64,000 nucleotides of DNA from Harmothoe impar. Lineage: Eukaryota > Annelida > Polychaeta > Phyllodocida > Polynoidae. Positions 45,091 through 59,293 of the stretch are shown one piece after another. The stretch is from positions 20,327,166-20,391,165 of the forward strand of contig OX381717.1 of assembly GCA_947462335.1 (NCBI GenBank), given 5' to 3'. The first letter of the stretch is position 1. Each line of letters begins with the position of its first letter. Below the pieces are notes generated by a model, which saw only the letters and a program-made list of their open reading frames with translations, was not told the DNA's origin and did no database searches. The position numbers were made by a program, and so were the translations under genes.

Positions 45091-47734
45091 AGAGCGTTAT
45101 ACAGGAAAGCTACATTTGACATATACATGTGGTGAATAAATTACTTGAATAAAATGTCTGATAGGAATCTGGGCATGACTCCAAGAGGCTCCTTGCCCAT
45201 AGGGTGATTATACATCCAGTCATTCAACACAAGGAAAAAAACGAGCAAACTGCAGTGCAGACAGTAGGAAAGACTGAACAATGTCCCCTGCCTTGTTCAC
45301 ACTTCTGCTGGAATTCATACAACAGGAAATTTATGATAGCTCCACCGAAGAAAGTTACGCTATATAGTGTACACTTCTAAAATAATTGAAGAAATTATAC
45401 TGATTACTAATGCTTTACCAACCCTGCATTGGTTAGTGGTGCTCATTGGCATGCACACATTCACTGCATGCGACAGTGTAAGTGCTTTTGCTGGACGAGG
45501 GAAAATCAGCAGAATGAAGATTCTAATAAGGACAAAAACATGCAAACTGTCATGCAAACTGTAGGAAAAGACTGGACAACGTCCCCTGACGTGTTCACAC
45601 TTCTGTAAGAATTTGTATGCAAAATGTATGCAGCCAGATTGAAGATCCAGAAGGTGAATGAGTTGAGATATGAGCTGTTCAGGGTCAAGCATGGTGATGT
45701 TGAGTCTGGGCAATTGCCACCATGTGAGGACTTTTTGCCAGAATAAAGTGATGTATACATTTATATACAGTATCAGTACTGAAAAGTTGGTACTGCATAT
45801 ATGCAGTATCGGTTTTACAGTGGTACTGCATATATGCAGTACCGCAAGGGAAAGGGTTAAAGGCATTTCTCACTAAGGACTCCGATAACATAACCGCCCA
45901 GGACAAAATGCCCCCATATATCGTTCCCACATCATTTTGACATTTTATACCCCTAATTCTTGAGAGCGAAATGGAAAGCACCAAATAATGATGGGTTTGC
46001 TGGCACTGGACCAAACAGCAAAGGGCCAAAGTGAAATGGGAATAGTGACCTATGTCTTACCTATTTTACAGCGGTGTGACATTAATTTCTTTATTTACTG
46101 CATCCCTGCACTAAACTCTGTATAAGCCCCCTGACATTCATAGTGACTTTATTACATTGTACAGCCTAACCTGCCTTGCTACATGACCAATACATGGCTC
46201 ACCCTGTCCACAGGTGATGGATGAGAGGTTGCTTTGATCCCCTTTTACAGGTAATAATGGCAAATTTTGGGTTAAGAATTGATATAGTCTGCCGTAACAT
46301 GCATCCATTAAAATAGTAAGTACCATTACCAGTTAAGTTGTGGCCTTGTGGTAACAACCAGCTTGTCTAAAATCTCCTCAATGCTGCCCACTGTGATAAA
46401 GAGGATAATGGTATGTGTGCAATGTCCTACTCTCTTAATAATCACACACAATATAATATAATGTTCCCAACATTGATTCATATGGAATGGTATAAGTACA
46501 GAGACTACCAGGAAATTGTGTTGGCATTATTTATCATAAAATTATACTTGATGGCCATAACTCAGTTGGATGGGGTTGTGCCAGTTGTTTTGACAACGAG
46601 TAGAGATGGTGTGACGATATTGGGCGGGCTATATATATATCCCCCCCCCCACCACACACACAGGGTATGTGTAGTCTTTCAAATGCACATACAATGAGTG
46701 GCATGTTTGTGGTGAGAACACCGTTGTTTGATCAATGGTTAGTAATGGTGCATTATGACTTATTCAAGACCGGTGCGTATTTGAAACTGGCACTTAATCG
46801 CGTCGGTACGGTACACCCAAACACATACGTGGACCTCACACAATTGCAGTGAAATTGTTTGTGAATGTTGTTTTGGATACTAAGAAAACAGCTTGCCCTT
46901 AAACCAAACATATAAATCTACAATGCAGTGTCGAAGAAAGAATCAATAACTGATTATTATCATGTTCATCTTAACTAGAAAGGATGACGGCAAGATGGGT
47001 GCCAGTAGTACCCACAACTGTACAAATCTGTTGCTATTAGTGGCACCCCTGCCATCTTGGAGGCATTGAGACCCAGTTCAAAAATAACTGTTCTAGCAGA
47101 CAGGGGACACAAATTGGCCATGGAATTCTGCTTAAGGTTTAAGAAAACTCATATAGGTGAAGCTGTGAATCTGGATCCAATTGCTTTTACATCTTGGCAA
47201 AACCTATAACTGCACCAATCTTGAGCACAACGACTCAATGATCAATTTTAAAGGGGATTATCCTAATCACAAAGTTATATTTCCAATATTTTTGTCTTTT
47301 AGGGCAAGAGGATTAGTCCCCAAAATGTTTTGAATTATCATTGGTTACCTTGAGACGATTTGCCTAGCAAGAAATCCGCACAACACTGCCAGAGTGCCAG
47401 TAATACCCCCGCTGCCAGTAATACCCCACGGTACTCTATGTCAGCTAATATTCTGGCAAATTTAATGCTTGATGATTAGTTCTCACATTTCCCATTTGTT
47501 AAAGTACCTAGTGGTTCTAATGAGTTAAATGGTACAATGTTTATATTTCTATGCAAACATATATATATATATACACATCTTATCATGGTGAAATAACGAG
47601 ATCAGCATAGGTCCAGAGGAATAAAGTAGTTAATGATAGGGGGATGGAACGAGGAAATCACAGTGTCAAACAGAGTGATTATCATGTGTCCCCAAGGAAA
47701 GGTTCAAATTCTCAGTTGATGGCTTGAGTAGCTT
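45091..47734. other. No gene recognised
   Basis: Apart from the palindromes at 45.8 kb and short TA or C runs (C11 near 46641), no coding exon, RNA gene or transposon was recognised in this stretch. A 168-codon minus-strand frame at 45360-45866 overlaps the palindromes and has no recognisable domain. Confidence 0.45.
45791..45860. repeat. Paired perfect palindromes before an AAAGGGTTAA end
   Basis: TACTGCATATATGCAGTA at 45791-45808 (18 bp) and a 22-bp perfect palindrome centred on GCATATATGC at 45822-45843 are followed by CAAGGGAAAGGGTTAA. The ending resembles the right terminus of the TTAA MITEs, suggesting a third MITE family, though a matching left end was not found. Confidence 0.55.
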
Positions 47735-48083
47735 TTAACCCTTTCCCTGCTGGCCTTGAAAAATGTCATTTGGGACTTAACCACCGGCCCTATGCCATGG
47801 GAATATGCAATTTTGCAAGTATGTGGTCCCTGGGACAGTGGCCAAGGAGTAAAATAAGTTGTATTGGAGACAGAATTTACACCTTTTTGATAAGGGGACG
47901 TAGTAATTATGTTAAATATTTTTGGATTCATTCAAAAATGTGTATTCTTTGTTTCATAGCAGGAGCTGTAATTTAGTTGTATTGCTGCCCTAGGGTAGCA
48001 TTTTTGCTGCCCTATGGCAGCAGCGGTTTTTCAAGGGTATTTTAGATGCTGCCCAGTGGCAGCAGCGGCTCTTAAAGGGTTAA
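47735..48083. mobile_element. Family 2 TTAA MITE, copy B (349 bp)
   Basis: TTAACCCTTTCCCTGCTGGCC at the left and CTTAAAGGGTTAA at the right. It shares the interior words of copy A but lacks the TCGACTATAGTCGA repeats. The interior has GCTGCC/GGCAGC inverted words (TGCCCTATGGCAGCAG) able to form a hairpin. Confidence 0.75.
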
Positions 48084-49555
48084 TAGTATCTGGACACAGA
48101 GAGAGGAGCTCAGGGACTTAACACCAGACACCAGCCTTTCATGTTGTCAATGCAGTTCTCCTGAAGAGCAGGATCACTCGACTACTGGTGCCAGTGTCAA
48201 GGATGTACACCCAAGCCTTTTGAGACTTAATATACTGTTTTATATACAGCTCCTTAACATAGTTCACTGTCATGTCTCTCTGTGTACGTAATACAGTGTA
48301 AGGAAAGTAAGAGCAATGGCCAGTTGATGAAACAGGAACTGTCCATTGTTGGCAAATACATTCCCAATCATAACTTCTTTCTCGAAAAGAATGTCATCAT
48401 AGTAAATATCAGTTTATGGTAATATAACGCCTAGACATTAAAACCATAGTGGAGGGACAAGAGGGCTACTGTAGAGTAGCATAAGGGTGCCAGCCAGTTT
48501 ATCATGGTTATTTTTAGTTAGCCTCTCATAACCATGGTATATCTATTAAGTATACTATCTGTCCATAGGTGTATAATGTGTGTCTTGTCCCCATTGTTAG
48601 TTAAATTGACTCTTCGCCTACTCTCTTGCCTTTCCCCACCATTCATCTGTTGGACGCAAAACAAGTTTAGGCATTTATTTGCATATATATGCTCAGTATA
48701 TCAATATAATTTCAAAAATCAATTTCGAGAGTCAGTGTTACCAAGCTAACAGTTCTCAAAATTTCAAAACACCTTTTCTCATCCAGTTGGCTATCAAAAT
48801 TACACTGCCTACATTATCTACCGTTATTTGCCATCACAATATCAACTGTATTGCTTGCAATCTTCTGTACTGCTTTTGTGTTCCCATGTTATAGCTCGGT
48901 TGATACATATTCCTATAATACAACTTGATTTGTCAAATGGGACTGACAGGAATATTGTACTCTATCATTGACCATGTTGTACGTTTTATGCCAATATATC
49001 AATGTGGGCACTGTTTGATGTTGTGACAGAACTAGCAAAAGTACGCTAGCAGCCTCTTCCATGGTGCACATATATATGTTTTACCAATGACAGTTGTAGT
49101 ACACAGAGGGAGTGAGTAACATTTAGTCTTCAGTACAAATGTATGTACTCCAATACAGACAGTTTATTCATGTGTCTGTATGTTGGGCTCATTAAATGCA
49201 CAGTTTCCAATTAAAGCCATGATAAATCCTGGTATGACCTTTTCGTGACAGATGCCTATAGTTCCAAACAAAAAGGTGACAGGGAAGTTGTCTGTACAAT
49301 CCATATTGCATCAAATTTGGAGACCTTCATATTTCTACAAATTATGTGATGACAGGGGAAAGTAAGAGGCATGTATTTCCCCTGGAAGTGACTACTTTTC
49401 GTGGCATGGGGTCTTCAAAACTTTATTAGTGAGCTGCAAGCTTTAATTAGCCTCAAAGTGCAGGAATTAGAGTCAGAGTAATTGCAGCTTTACAGTCAGG
49501 GCCTCATATACCAGTCTCTCAATGATGTGTGGATGGCAGCTTTGAAGGCCGCTGG
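48084..49555. other. No gene recognised; contains a dispersed TCTGGACACAG repeat
   Basis: About 48087-48200 begins TATCTGGACACAGAGAGAGG and matches 62531-62700 well and 62067-62200 more weakly, sharing GGAGCTCAGGGACTT and TGTTGTCAATGCAG. Nothing else recognised. Confidence 0.5.
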
Positions 49556-52313
49556 GTGGAACTGGCTATACATAGTTAAATGACCCAAGTGGGCACATTA
49601 GTGGACTCTTAAAATTTACATCTGTGATGGAGGGGGGGGCTCACTCTTGTTCAATCAGTAAAGTATTAGGTAGGGCTTAGGACTAGTCCTTCCTGTGATA
49701 GATCTTGTACTATAATAAGGATTTAGTGTGGGATCTGGGGACCAGTGACCCTCTCTCTGTTGTTAAAGTTTCCCTATTAAGATGCATCTTTGTGACACTT
49801 TTAAAATTGCACGTTGGGACTTTTCTCCGGACTCAGGACAATATCAAACATTAGTTGCCTAATGATTATATTATATACACCATTCAGAAAAATGTAGGTC
49901 TTTGAGGCTACTATTGCTGGGAAGATGAATTTTTAGAATTCCGTACTAATTGTGTGATCTGATTTCTCTCCTCAAATAAAATCAACATGATGGCTATATT
50001 TCCCAATAGTGCATAGTGGAAATTGTGACATGTTCATGAATGCAAAGAATCTTAATTTTTCTTGTTGAAAACATCTAGAACTAAACAAGAAAATAATACC
50101 TCCATGAGACAATGAATTAACACGGGCAACAGATGAAAAACTGAATGAAAACAAAGTGACTATTCCTAAATATTACTTCAACAGTATCATTCAAAGCTCA
50201 TCAACACTCCATATCTCTGTCACTGTGAACCTTTGCTCTCCACAATCCACTTGACTCACAGGAAATGACGTGGTCACTTCTTCACATCCCTGTCCCACTA
50301 TCTGTGGGGCTTTTCTATCCATCCATACTACTGGAGTTCTTTTTGCATTGTTGGCTTTCATCAGATGACAGGGTCAACAAACATTAATGGAATACTCCCT
50401 TTACCAGTAACCTGATTGGCCTTGTCTTGCTAGGCCAACAATGGTCAGGAACAGGTCAACACAGTAGTCCAAGGGTCCTTGATTTGGCATCTGCTGGTGA
50501 CACTGTTATACTTTTAAAGGTGCACAGCTCAACTGCTGCTTTTTACCAGAGAAATAAGACAGGAATACAGTTTACTTGGTTGTATAAGGACCAACTTCAA
50601 CTTGTAAAAAGATAGCCATTTTCCTACTTCTTTCATTTTTTTAAAAGTGCAAACGTACGGTATTAAACTTGGACATCTCCTTTTGTTCAGTTTGCAAGAA
50701 ATTATTACATAGCTGATGAGACTTAGGGCTGTCCTGTGGACTGCAAATACAATTTGAATGAAAAGTCTCACACCATTTTTGGGAAAATTGATTAAAACAA
50801 ATGACACAGCTAGAATTGTAATCTGAGAGTCCGGGAGAAATGTTTGGATGGTAAGGGCTGAGAGACATCAAAATAAACTGCTGACAAAGCACATACTCTC
50901 AGTATCAAATAACTAATTTGTTTTTAATTTGTTAGCAACAGCCTAATATCCTGTTTCTATCCTACTTTACCCCTTTTCTCTTGTTTTCCATGACATTCAA
51001 AGGTATTTGGATGAATTCTAAGAAAAGGCAATGAGTGGGTGATGTTCTGTTTTACTGCAGGCCATTATCATCTCAAGTTTCCTACCAAAGGTCCGGGGGC
51101 CAGACAAAAGTGAGGGTCGGATTAGGGGGGTCTGGTTATGCTGGCCTCCAATGGTCAAGCACTGCAGCGCTGTAGACTGCCCTTTCAGAGGTATCTCATG
51201 TGTCAATTACGACACATGAATGAGCACTCAAATCATACAAAACTTGGTGTTATCAATCTTAATAAATTTTGGGTGATATCACATTTACTTGAGCATTTCA
51301 AAAAGAAATTACGCCTCAGGAAATAGCACTCACTTCAATTATTTCTCTGAACCTTTTCCAATGTAGCTACTACAAGGACTGGGATGGACCTCCATTATCA
51401 TGTTATTTGACTATTCATAAACTGGCACTGGTGAAAAAGTTGCATGGACAAATTCTTAATAGCATTGTGCTGTTGCATTCATAGGGAATATCATAACATA
51501 TCATTTTGTACTCTCAGGGCTCTCCCTATAGTGATAAGGTTACTAAAATGGTTTCCCCGCCTTGTTATCTGTATGAGTGGGAGTAGGGCATCTATTGATT
51601 TCCCCATAAATCAGATACCAGCCTTGTTTACTGCACCTCTTGGTCTCCCATAAACCCTTATCATGACTGCTTATGCACCACTTGGCGACATAACTCTTAC
51701 CCTTAGAACTGCCTTATAAGATCAATAATGCATTAATGCATAAAAGAGAGGAGTTAATTCATTTAACTGCCATATTACATCTATCCATTCAAGAAATCAT
51801 GGATTCCTATAGGTGTCTTTTCACTGGCCAGCATATTGGTTCAACCCCTTCCCTTCCTTGTTGAACTAAACTGAAAATGTTCATGCCTTTGCCCACTTAA
51901 GCTATTATCTTTAATCCCCTGTCAGCTCCTGATAATCCTTAACACATATCAAAACAGTTATATTAGCCCACCACAATGTATACAGATCATCAGATTCTGT
52001 GACCCAACAATGCTCAGACCCTATTATACCATGCTATATCCCCTATCGTGATGATCTATTGCTGAGTAAGGACAGGAAATTACACCAACACAATAAGGGG
52101 GTTGTGCCCAAATGTATAACAGGCCAATATCATTGCAGTGATCCATCAGCTCCTGCCTATAATTGCTATGATATACCCTGCAATATTTGATGGAATAGCA
52201 AGCAAGATGTGATTAGGACAAATTATTTGCATGCCTCCTGTGGACTGCATTTTCAAGCTTCCATCGATGTGCTTCTATATAAAGAACATGAAGAAAGAGT
52301 GCCGAGAACTATA

Positions 52314-52683
52314 AGGCCACTCAAAAAAATAAAATGGTTTCTCATCACAGCGCGCATCATAAAAATCAGCTTTCGAGGAAAACTTTTTTTTTTTTTTGCT
52401 AATTTTTGATGAAAAATGTGATAAAAATGGACACACATTGGGATATTTGGTGTCAAATTAAAGCTTATACTGCCAGTAATGCAGTAGGATATAAATGAAT
52501 TACATTTTCCCGACTTTTAAAGGTCCATAAATTCTTATGTACTAAAATGTGAATTTGGTCATGAAAAACGTATATCATCCCATACATTTTAAGCCCGCAA
52601 GTAAAAAAAAAAAAAAAAGAAGCCTCCCTCGTCACATTTTTCAGACCTTGGTGATGAGAAACCACTTTTTTTTTTGAGTGGCC
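52314..52683. mobile_element. ~370-bp TIR element with TA flanks (Tc1/mariner-like MITE)
   Basis: AGGCCACTCAAAAAAATAAA and TGGTTTCTCATCAC at the left are mirrored by GTGATGAGAAACCACTT and TTTTGAGTGGCC at the right, about 35 bp of inverted repeat. TA lies on both sides (52312-52313, 52684-52685), fitting a TA target. Copy 1 has no equivalent at about 40914, where its text runs on as TCTATATGTTGACC. No transposase. Confidence 0.7.
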
Positions 52684-53373
52684 TAATCTGGACAATTGAT
52701 GTTGACTGAAAGATTTCTTTTAGCACCCCTATCAATTTCCCTTGGCAGAGATTCCCAAAGACTACACCTAGTCAAAGACTGCACCCGGTCAAAGGATTCA
52801 CCCTGTCAAAAACATTTCATTTGTTACGAACTCATGAGACTGTGTGTCCCGGATGTTATTTTTAAATTGAAACGTTGATATGTAGTTACATTGACCCCAT
52901 AAGAAAAAGGGTCACAGGCTCACTGAAAATGAACCTCTGTAAGTGGTGAATCTACCCTATTGACTTCACTCAATTTATTTCTTATTGCTGTCTTCTTTTC
53001 CTCCTGACTAACATCTAAGTGGAATGTGACAGCACTGAGAGGTGTTACACCAAGCACTGATGGCTCAGGGACAGGAGATGGCTCCTTATATAAAAATCCT
53101 AAATCTGAACTAGAAAAACCTTTCTCTGGTAATGGGATGTAGAGATAAAGACAGGGTGCCTGGCTCTAGTTCCTAGAGTTAACGGTTCGAGGCTCTCTTG
53201 GGGAACCTTATTAAAATGTTTTCGAAAATTAGCCCTGAACCAACAAGCCAGCAATTACTTAAAATTCTGAGAACATCCACCAGGTGGGGTCAGTGAGTTT
53301 CTAAAGGTTCTGAACATCTCCACAGCCTCCCACCACTAGTTTGTGACAATTATCCTTAATACCCCATCAGATT

Positions 53374-53586
53374 ATGACAGAGCTGCAAGTTTGGTCTGAC
53401 CAGGCACCGAAAACCTGGCTAACAACACAGAAATGTGTGCTACCTGGGAAGCCTCAAAGGTCAACAGTAATGGCCGGTTCTTTGGCATCTAGTCAGGGCT
53501 CAGGGGCAGGTGATGGCTACTTGATGGCTGAAAAGGAGGCACCTTTACAACAACGTCCTAAACCTCAACTGGAGGATTTTTATTAG
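53374..53586 (+). other. Weak ORF shared by both duplication copies (copy 2)
   Basis: 70-codon counterpart of 42583-42801, ending shortly before the GA microsatellite. About two thirds of residues agree by eye. No known domain. Confidence 0.2.
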
Positions 53587-53621
53587 AGTAAAGCATACCT
53601 TTTGAGAGCTTATGGTATGGG

Positions 53622-53628
53622 TAGAGAG

Positions 53629-53699
<71 letters not shown>

Positions 53700-53748
53700 G
53701 AAAGAGAGAGAGAGACAGAGAGAGACAGACAGAGAGAAAGAGAGAGGG
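53622..53748. repeat. (GA)n microsatellite, ~125 bp
   Basis: Long GA run with occasional CAGA and AAAGA interruptions. The corresponding site in copy 1 (about 42832-42844) has only about 14 bp of GA, so the tract expanded in copy 2 after duplication. Arg/Glu or Ser/Leu open frames here are artefacts. Confidence 0.95.
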
Positions 53749-56310
53749 ATGTATTACAGTTCAGCATGTGTACATCTTATACCTGCATTGGCATTCCTTC
53801 CTCATATTGTCCTCGGCTAACCCATTGGCATGTTATGTATTTTATCCATGAGGCCTTAGCTAGAAGCAAATAGAACCATGATGTCCTACTAAGAGCCACA
53901 GTCCCTGGGAGTTCCTCCCATGGCCTCACAATGACATCCGTCCATCACATAAAGCACATCAAAGGTGTATGGAATTATACATAGCTATATTTGAGACTTA
54001 AACTCTTAACGGCCAACCTGAGCCTACCCGTCCAGCAACAGCAAAAGTGAGGCAGGCAATTACCAGAACTATAGGTCTTGAAATAGAGTCCTAAAATAGT
54101 AGTGGCTGAAAACACACAACCTTCATCTCCTTTCCTGAGAAATATAGGTTTTTAGAGAGGAGGCAGTTTATGCAGCGTCTATTTTTTTAAATTTCATGAT
54201 CACAATACACTCAGAATATAAGAAATGCATGGCCAGGTTTTGCCAAGACCCCTTGGGTCAGGCTGATGTACCATATAGTTACTCAATAGTGTTATTTTAC
54301 ATGTGTAAGGCTTGAGACAATCACTTGTAGGCATCTCATCCTTTAAGGTAGTTTGCAACTCACCCTGTAGTGCAAATTTAAAAACAATACACAAATATAT
54401 GATAGCTACATTGCCAGACTGGTATTTCGAGTCTGGAGATCCCTTATTAAATAGTCATGTTTGTCATCATGGTACCAGGTGCACACATATAGGGCAGAGT
54501 AGATGGACATGATTATGATATATTGCCCCGGGTCTCGTCCTCTGGACCTCACTAGCCTCACCCAATGGTACCAGCTGCATGTTGAGCCAATGCTATTAGT
54601 TGGGACATTTACATAGACCTAATGGACAAATAAAGTTTAGCTCCTCCTTCCCCTCCTAATCTGCCTAACATGTATGCCCAACTTTTGCAACTGACATGAA
54701 TCACTTTTCTTTTCCTTTGGAATAAGTAATATATTTACAAAAAAAAGTCATCCATTTATACTCGGTGTGATGAATCTTAATTAGGTATTTTGCTTTGATA
54801 TTTGTAAAAGAAGAGGGAAACCTGAGCAAAGTGTCTATGTGAGGGAAATGTGTGAGATCATACTTCTCAATCTAGCTTTACTATTAATTTGGTCTGTGCA
54901 GTTCTCGTCCAGACATTGCCCATGCAATAGCATACTGCTCTTGCTGCTATACAAGGACAGGTGTCATATAGAGTCATGTTCTGGTTGATAATAGGGTGTT
55001 TAGTCATCGGAAAAGCAAAGCGTGTGTGATATAATAGTACTATTTTTATAGCTGGGACTCTTTACTGATTTGCTGGTGATACTATGTTCATCTGTCATAC
55101 TTGCGATATGACCTTAATTCCCCAAGTGGTGTGTTAAGAAACCAGATTATGGATACATGTTGAGAACATTACAGGGCATGTTTGGGGTACAGGAGGGTAC
55201 TTTCACACACCCTCTAATACTAAGGATGGCAGGTTTAATATTTCAGATGGTTTGTTCATTGCGATGATCAAAACCAAAATATGATATATTCAACACTCAC
55301 TTAATGTTCCTACTCAATCAACACTCTTCATCATTGTGTCCATGAAAAACATTACGCAAATCAATTATTTAGCAATGTGATGACTTTGGAATAGGAAAGC
55401 ATGGTCCAGCCTAACATCTGAATTTGACAATTGAACAATAGTTCAGCATCCATGTCGGCAATGTAATGATTGCATTTGTCATAGAATTTGGTGGGAATTA
55501 GATGTATTATAATTAGGACAAGTCGAGAGCTGTGATTTTCATGGTTTTGGAGGAAATAAAGTTTTAAATACTAAAATTTGATAAACTAATTATAGGTGCT
55601 CAGGCCACTAATTACATCATGTATAGTAAACATGTAAACCTAGGAATTAATTGAGGTCATATATCTCAACTGAACAAGTCAAAATTGTCCGCAGTTTTTG
55701 TGGGCCATCACTGCCATATCACTGTAGTGCATCAAGCCCTCTGAGAGAACAGGACATTATCCGAGGTAATCTTTGTGCCACTTGTCTTGAATCTTTAACG
55801 TAAGTAGACCTGCTCTAACATTAACACCAAGAGATGTTTAACTCCCAGGGATTTTCTAATTCATGAGATGGCTTTACAGGCCCATATATCTCTAGCACCA
55901 GAAGCAATTAGGCTCGAAGATCAAAGTGGTAATACTGTTTGGCTAAAAGCCTGTCGTCATTATATCTAATATGTTAAAGGTAGAGAGTGCGACTCCAATA
56001 AGGTGCTGACTTTGCGTTTCTGGAAGTAATTTTGTATCCGACTATTGAGTAAATACAAGTGTATTCATGGTTTCATTTTTCTTGTGATGAAGGGGACAGC
56101 CACCAACTAGATGCAAATGAGATATTACTGGTGTGTGTGCTGCAGAAATTCTGAAGTGACATCACAACTCTATATTGGGACCTGAACATGACACATGAGG
56201 GGACTGAATGATAGAGCTGCATAAAGATGTGTCAATTCTCTGCAGGCCCGTAGGACCAGATCTAAACAGATCTAGATCGAGACAAGCAAAGCATATGATA
56301 TATTTGGAAT

Positions 56311-59048
56311 AGTATTGACTCTACTGTTCCTAAAACCTAATTGTATATATATATATGTATATTGCTGTATCTTAGGGGATTGGTTGTTGAGGGTGATCTA
56401 CATGTCTTATTGATGCCATTTAAACGAGTGACCTTCAGGACATAAATACGCAATGTTCCAAATGGCCTCAATATGACACAAGTGGAAAGCGAAATATTTG
56501 ACATTTTCCCCCTGTGGGCGATAATGGATGCATTCTCCATACGCCGCCCATGGAGCGAAGCACATGGCGGATTCTTGCCATCATTTGACAGCTCATTGTT
56601 GACAAATTTATTATGCTTATTATACATTATTTTTCAAAATGATAACAGAATCAAATCCTTATTTAGTGTCATAAAATGATGTCCAACATCTATTGTTAAA
56701 AATGTCTTTAAAAATCTGTTTGATTCATTGTTGATGCATCTATATGAATCAAAAAACTATATTTGTGGATAGAAATACCTCTTTTTCATCTTCTTAAATT
56801 TCTTTTCTCTGAACAAGCTTGAGGGGAAAAATACTGTTAACTGAAGTCTTTGTAGTCATCATCAATAATTCACCTTTAAGACAGGGTCTAATCTGTCACC
56901 AGACAGGGTCTAATCTGTCACCAGGCAGAGTCTGGCCTGCCCTGCGGCACCCCCATAAGCAAGAGCCAACAATTCCCAACCATAATAACCCTAAATTGGT
57001 CACTGCCATATTGATAGGCATTTTCCCTGGGTCTTAAACCCTGGTAGCTCTGCCTTGAAGGAGCCTTTTTAAGAGGTGCACATCCTGTGGTCCATTGCAC
57101 ATTCAGTGCAGTGCCTGACACTCCTTGTTCTTCAACTAAGAATCTGCACCAGATTCCCTTCTACCGCCCCATAATCTCTGTCAGCTGCTCTTACTTGATG
57201 TTTTCCCTGTAGGTTTTCTGTAAGGGCTATTCTGGATACTACCTTTATTTGAAGAGTTTGGTTCCAAAATAATTTAGCACTGATTTGAAAAATTAAGACA
57301 AAGGTACAGCAAATGGATTGGCAAATGCAATTTTGTAACAAAGTATCCTACAAATTCAATTTTCCATGTTTGTAAGCCTTCTCTAGTATGTAGTACATGC
57401 ATCAATTCTGTAATGGGTTTGCTATGTTTTAAAACAAAACTCTTCATTTTCAAGTTCAGCATTTCACCACCTGTCCTCTGTGTTTTGGGGTAGGAAACAG
57501 ATGGCAGTATCTTCATGATAACCACCAGACCACAACCTCACAATAATATACACATAAAGCCAACCATCCAATTAGTGCAGAGATTCTGTTGATATATACA
57601 TCCTAGCAAGGTGTGCTAGAGAGTGTATGTGGCCTGGAGAGTGGGTGTCTATGGCAGGAGGGTGGTGTGGGGTGGGAAGTGGTTACTGCTCAAAGCATGG
57701 AGAATGCCACAGGGCACAGAGGGAGGAGGTCAGAGGGTGTGCAAGGGGCCATAAGGATAAAGGATGCAGTACACTTATCCTATTAACTGGCGTCTCTATA
57801 AAATATCATTTTAGATGTCACTGCTTGGAAATAATATTGATTTATTCTGTGTGTAGTAGCACAACCAAGGTTTACGCTAATGAGACTTCATGTTCTACCA
57901 TTATTGTGACACCAAATCTCACCAAGACTTAGACTAGATCAGAAAGACCTGCCAACTGCCCTTGGCTCTCGTTAAAATAATGTTTGTATGGAAATAGTTT
58001 TTGATGTCTCATATGAGATGAGAGCCTTGTAAAACATTGTAGATCTAAAACATAGATCTAAAAAAAAGAATCTAAAAGCCTAGAGTGTTCCCTTTTACAT
58101 GAAACTCACAGGGACAATACTCGTGCTTGTATATTTGTTCTGCTGTTGGGTTCCAAAGCCGAAAACACCCAAAACCCCAGATTAGCAGAGTTGACCAAGA
58201 TATAATTGACCAATATATACCCAATCTTTATATCCCTATTTAAGACATCATGTCTACAGGATTAAACAATATAAAATACAACCCTTTTTTTTCATATTCC
58301 TAGCAGACTTTCCAGAAGAGAAGATGGTGCCATGTACTGCTCAGCTCATGTAGAAATCCACACTGCCTGTCTACTGCAGACATCTATATATAACCCATCT
58401 CTAGGATCCATGTCATGTGAAGAAGACAATTGTCTGCATGGCTTTTTATGGTTTGATAGAGGATTATTCCAGCCTCCCAGTGGGCAAAGAACATTGAATC
58501 AGCATTAAAAACTAGTTGCAAATGTTGGTTCAACACTGAACTGAATTGTGTACCTCCCTGGACTTTTTAGGTCTGTTTAGATGTTGATGCTGTTCCAAAG
58601 AAGCTTCCAAAATTTTGAATAATTATGCTGTGAGCCATTCTCAACCTCCTATGACATGTTTCTTGGTGTCTGTGTCTGACTTTCTCTATGTCGTTCTCTC
58701 TCTTAATTTCTCTTTTAATCTCACTTTCATTATCACTACATCTCTCACTGCTATAACATTCAGCAGCATATATTGAAGTCTGATTTAGGATGCCATCCAG
58801 GATGATTTTACAGAACTTCCCTGCTACTATGTTGGCTATTCCATATGGTAAAGGCAATTTGCCTGTCAGACACACAAGGATATTTTTAATCCCAGACTGC
58901 TCTCTTCTTGCCCTTTTGACCTCAGCAGGTTTCCGGCATGTGACCTTACATGACCTCATCACCCACTTGTACTCAGCTAGTTATCTCTAATCCAGCTCTG
59001 GTCACCCTCCCAGATGAGTCAGGGTCCATACCATCGCTATTATTAATA
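56311..59048. other. No gene recognised
   Basis: Contains a TA run near 56343-56362 and a 23-24 bp direct repeat AGACAGGGTCTAATCTGTCACC in two tandem copies (about 56879-56923) with a third degenerate copy. A 131-codon minus-strand frame at 58567-58962 has no recognisable domain. Confidence 0.45.
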
Positions 59049-59293
59049 TTAACCCTTTCAGGGTGGATGGCGCTAAAATATGACATTTGTTGGCATGATG
59101 CACCAATCTAGCCCAGATCAGTAGCTTGCCAGCAATGGTGCATCATGCCGACCCTTCAGGAGTGTCGCAAATCTGTAGGGTTGGCATAATGCTTGAATGC
59201 AGCCGTGGCGAGTTACTCATCAGGGCTGCATTTCTCAATCATAACGACAAAGGCATGATGCATAAATGTATTATATCATCCTTAAAGGGTTAA
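59049..59293. mobile_element. Family 1 TTAA MITE, intact (245 bp)
   Basis: TTAACCCTTTCAGGG at the left and CCTTAAAGGGTTAA at the right with TTAA on both sides. Interior GGCATGATGCACCAATC and GCCGTGGCGAGTTACTC match the 34.7-kb and 7.8-kb copies. It is the best reference copy in the window. Confidence 0.8.

Larger units (their letters stand above)
49556..56310 (+). repeat. Segmental duplication copy 2
   Basis: Same orientation as copy 1 and collinear over most of its length, with offset changing from about 12.27 kb at the left end to about 11.2 kb at the right because of copy-specific insertions and deletions. The part matching 37640-38340 is replaced or highly diverged (49920-50640). It contains the TIR element at 52314-52683 and a GA microsatellite absent from copy 1. 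Confidence 0.85.

Noticed and set aside
45360..45866. 168-codon minus-strand ORF
   Set aside because: Overlaps palindromic repeat sequence, low-complexity composition, no domain and no equivalent elsewhere.
53558..53851. Arg-Glu or Ser-Leu repeat ORFs
   Set aside because: Translation of the GA microsatellite.
58567..58962. 131-codon minus-strand ORF with a charged C-terminal part
   Set aside because: No recognised motif, no splice context; kept only as a possible chance frame.
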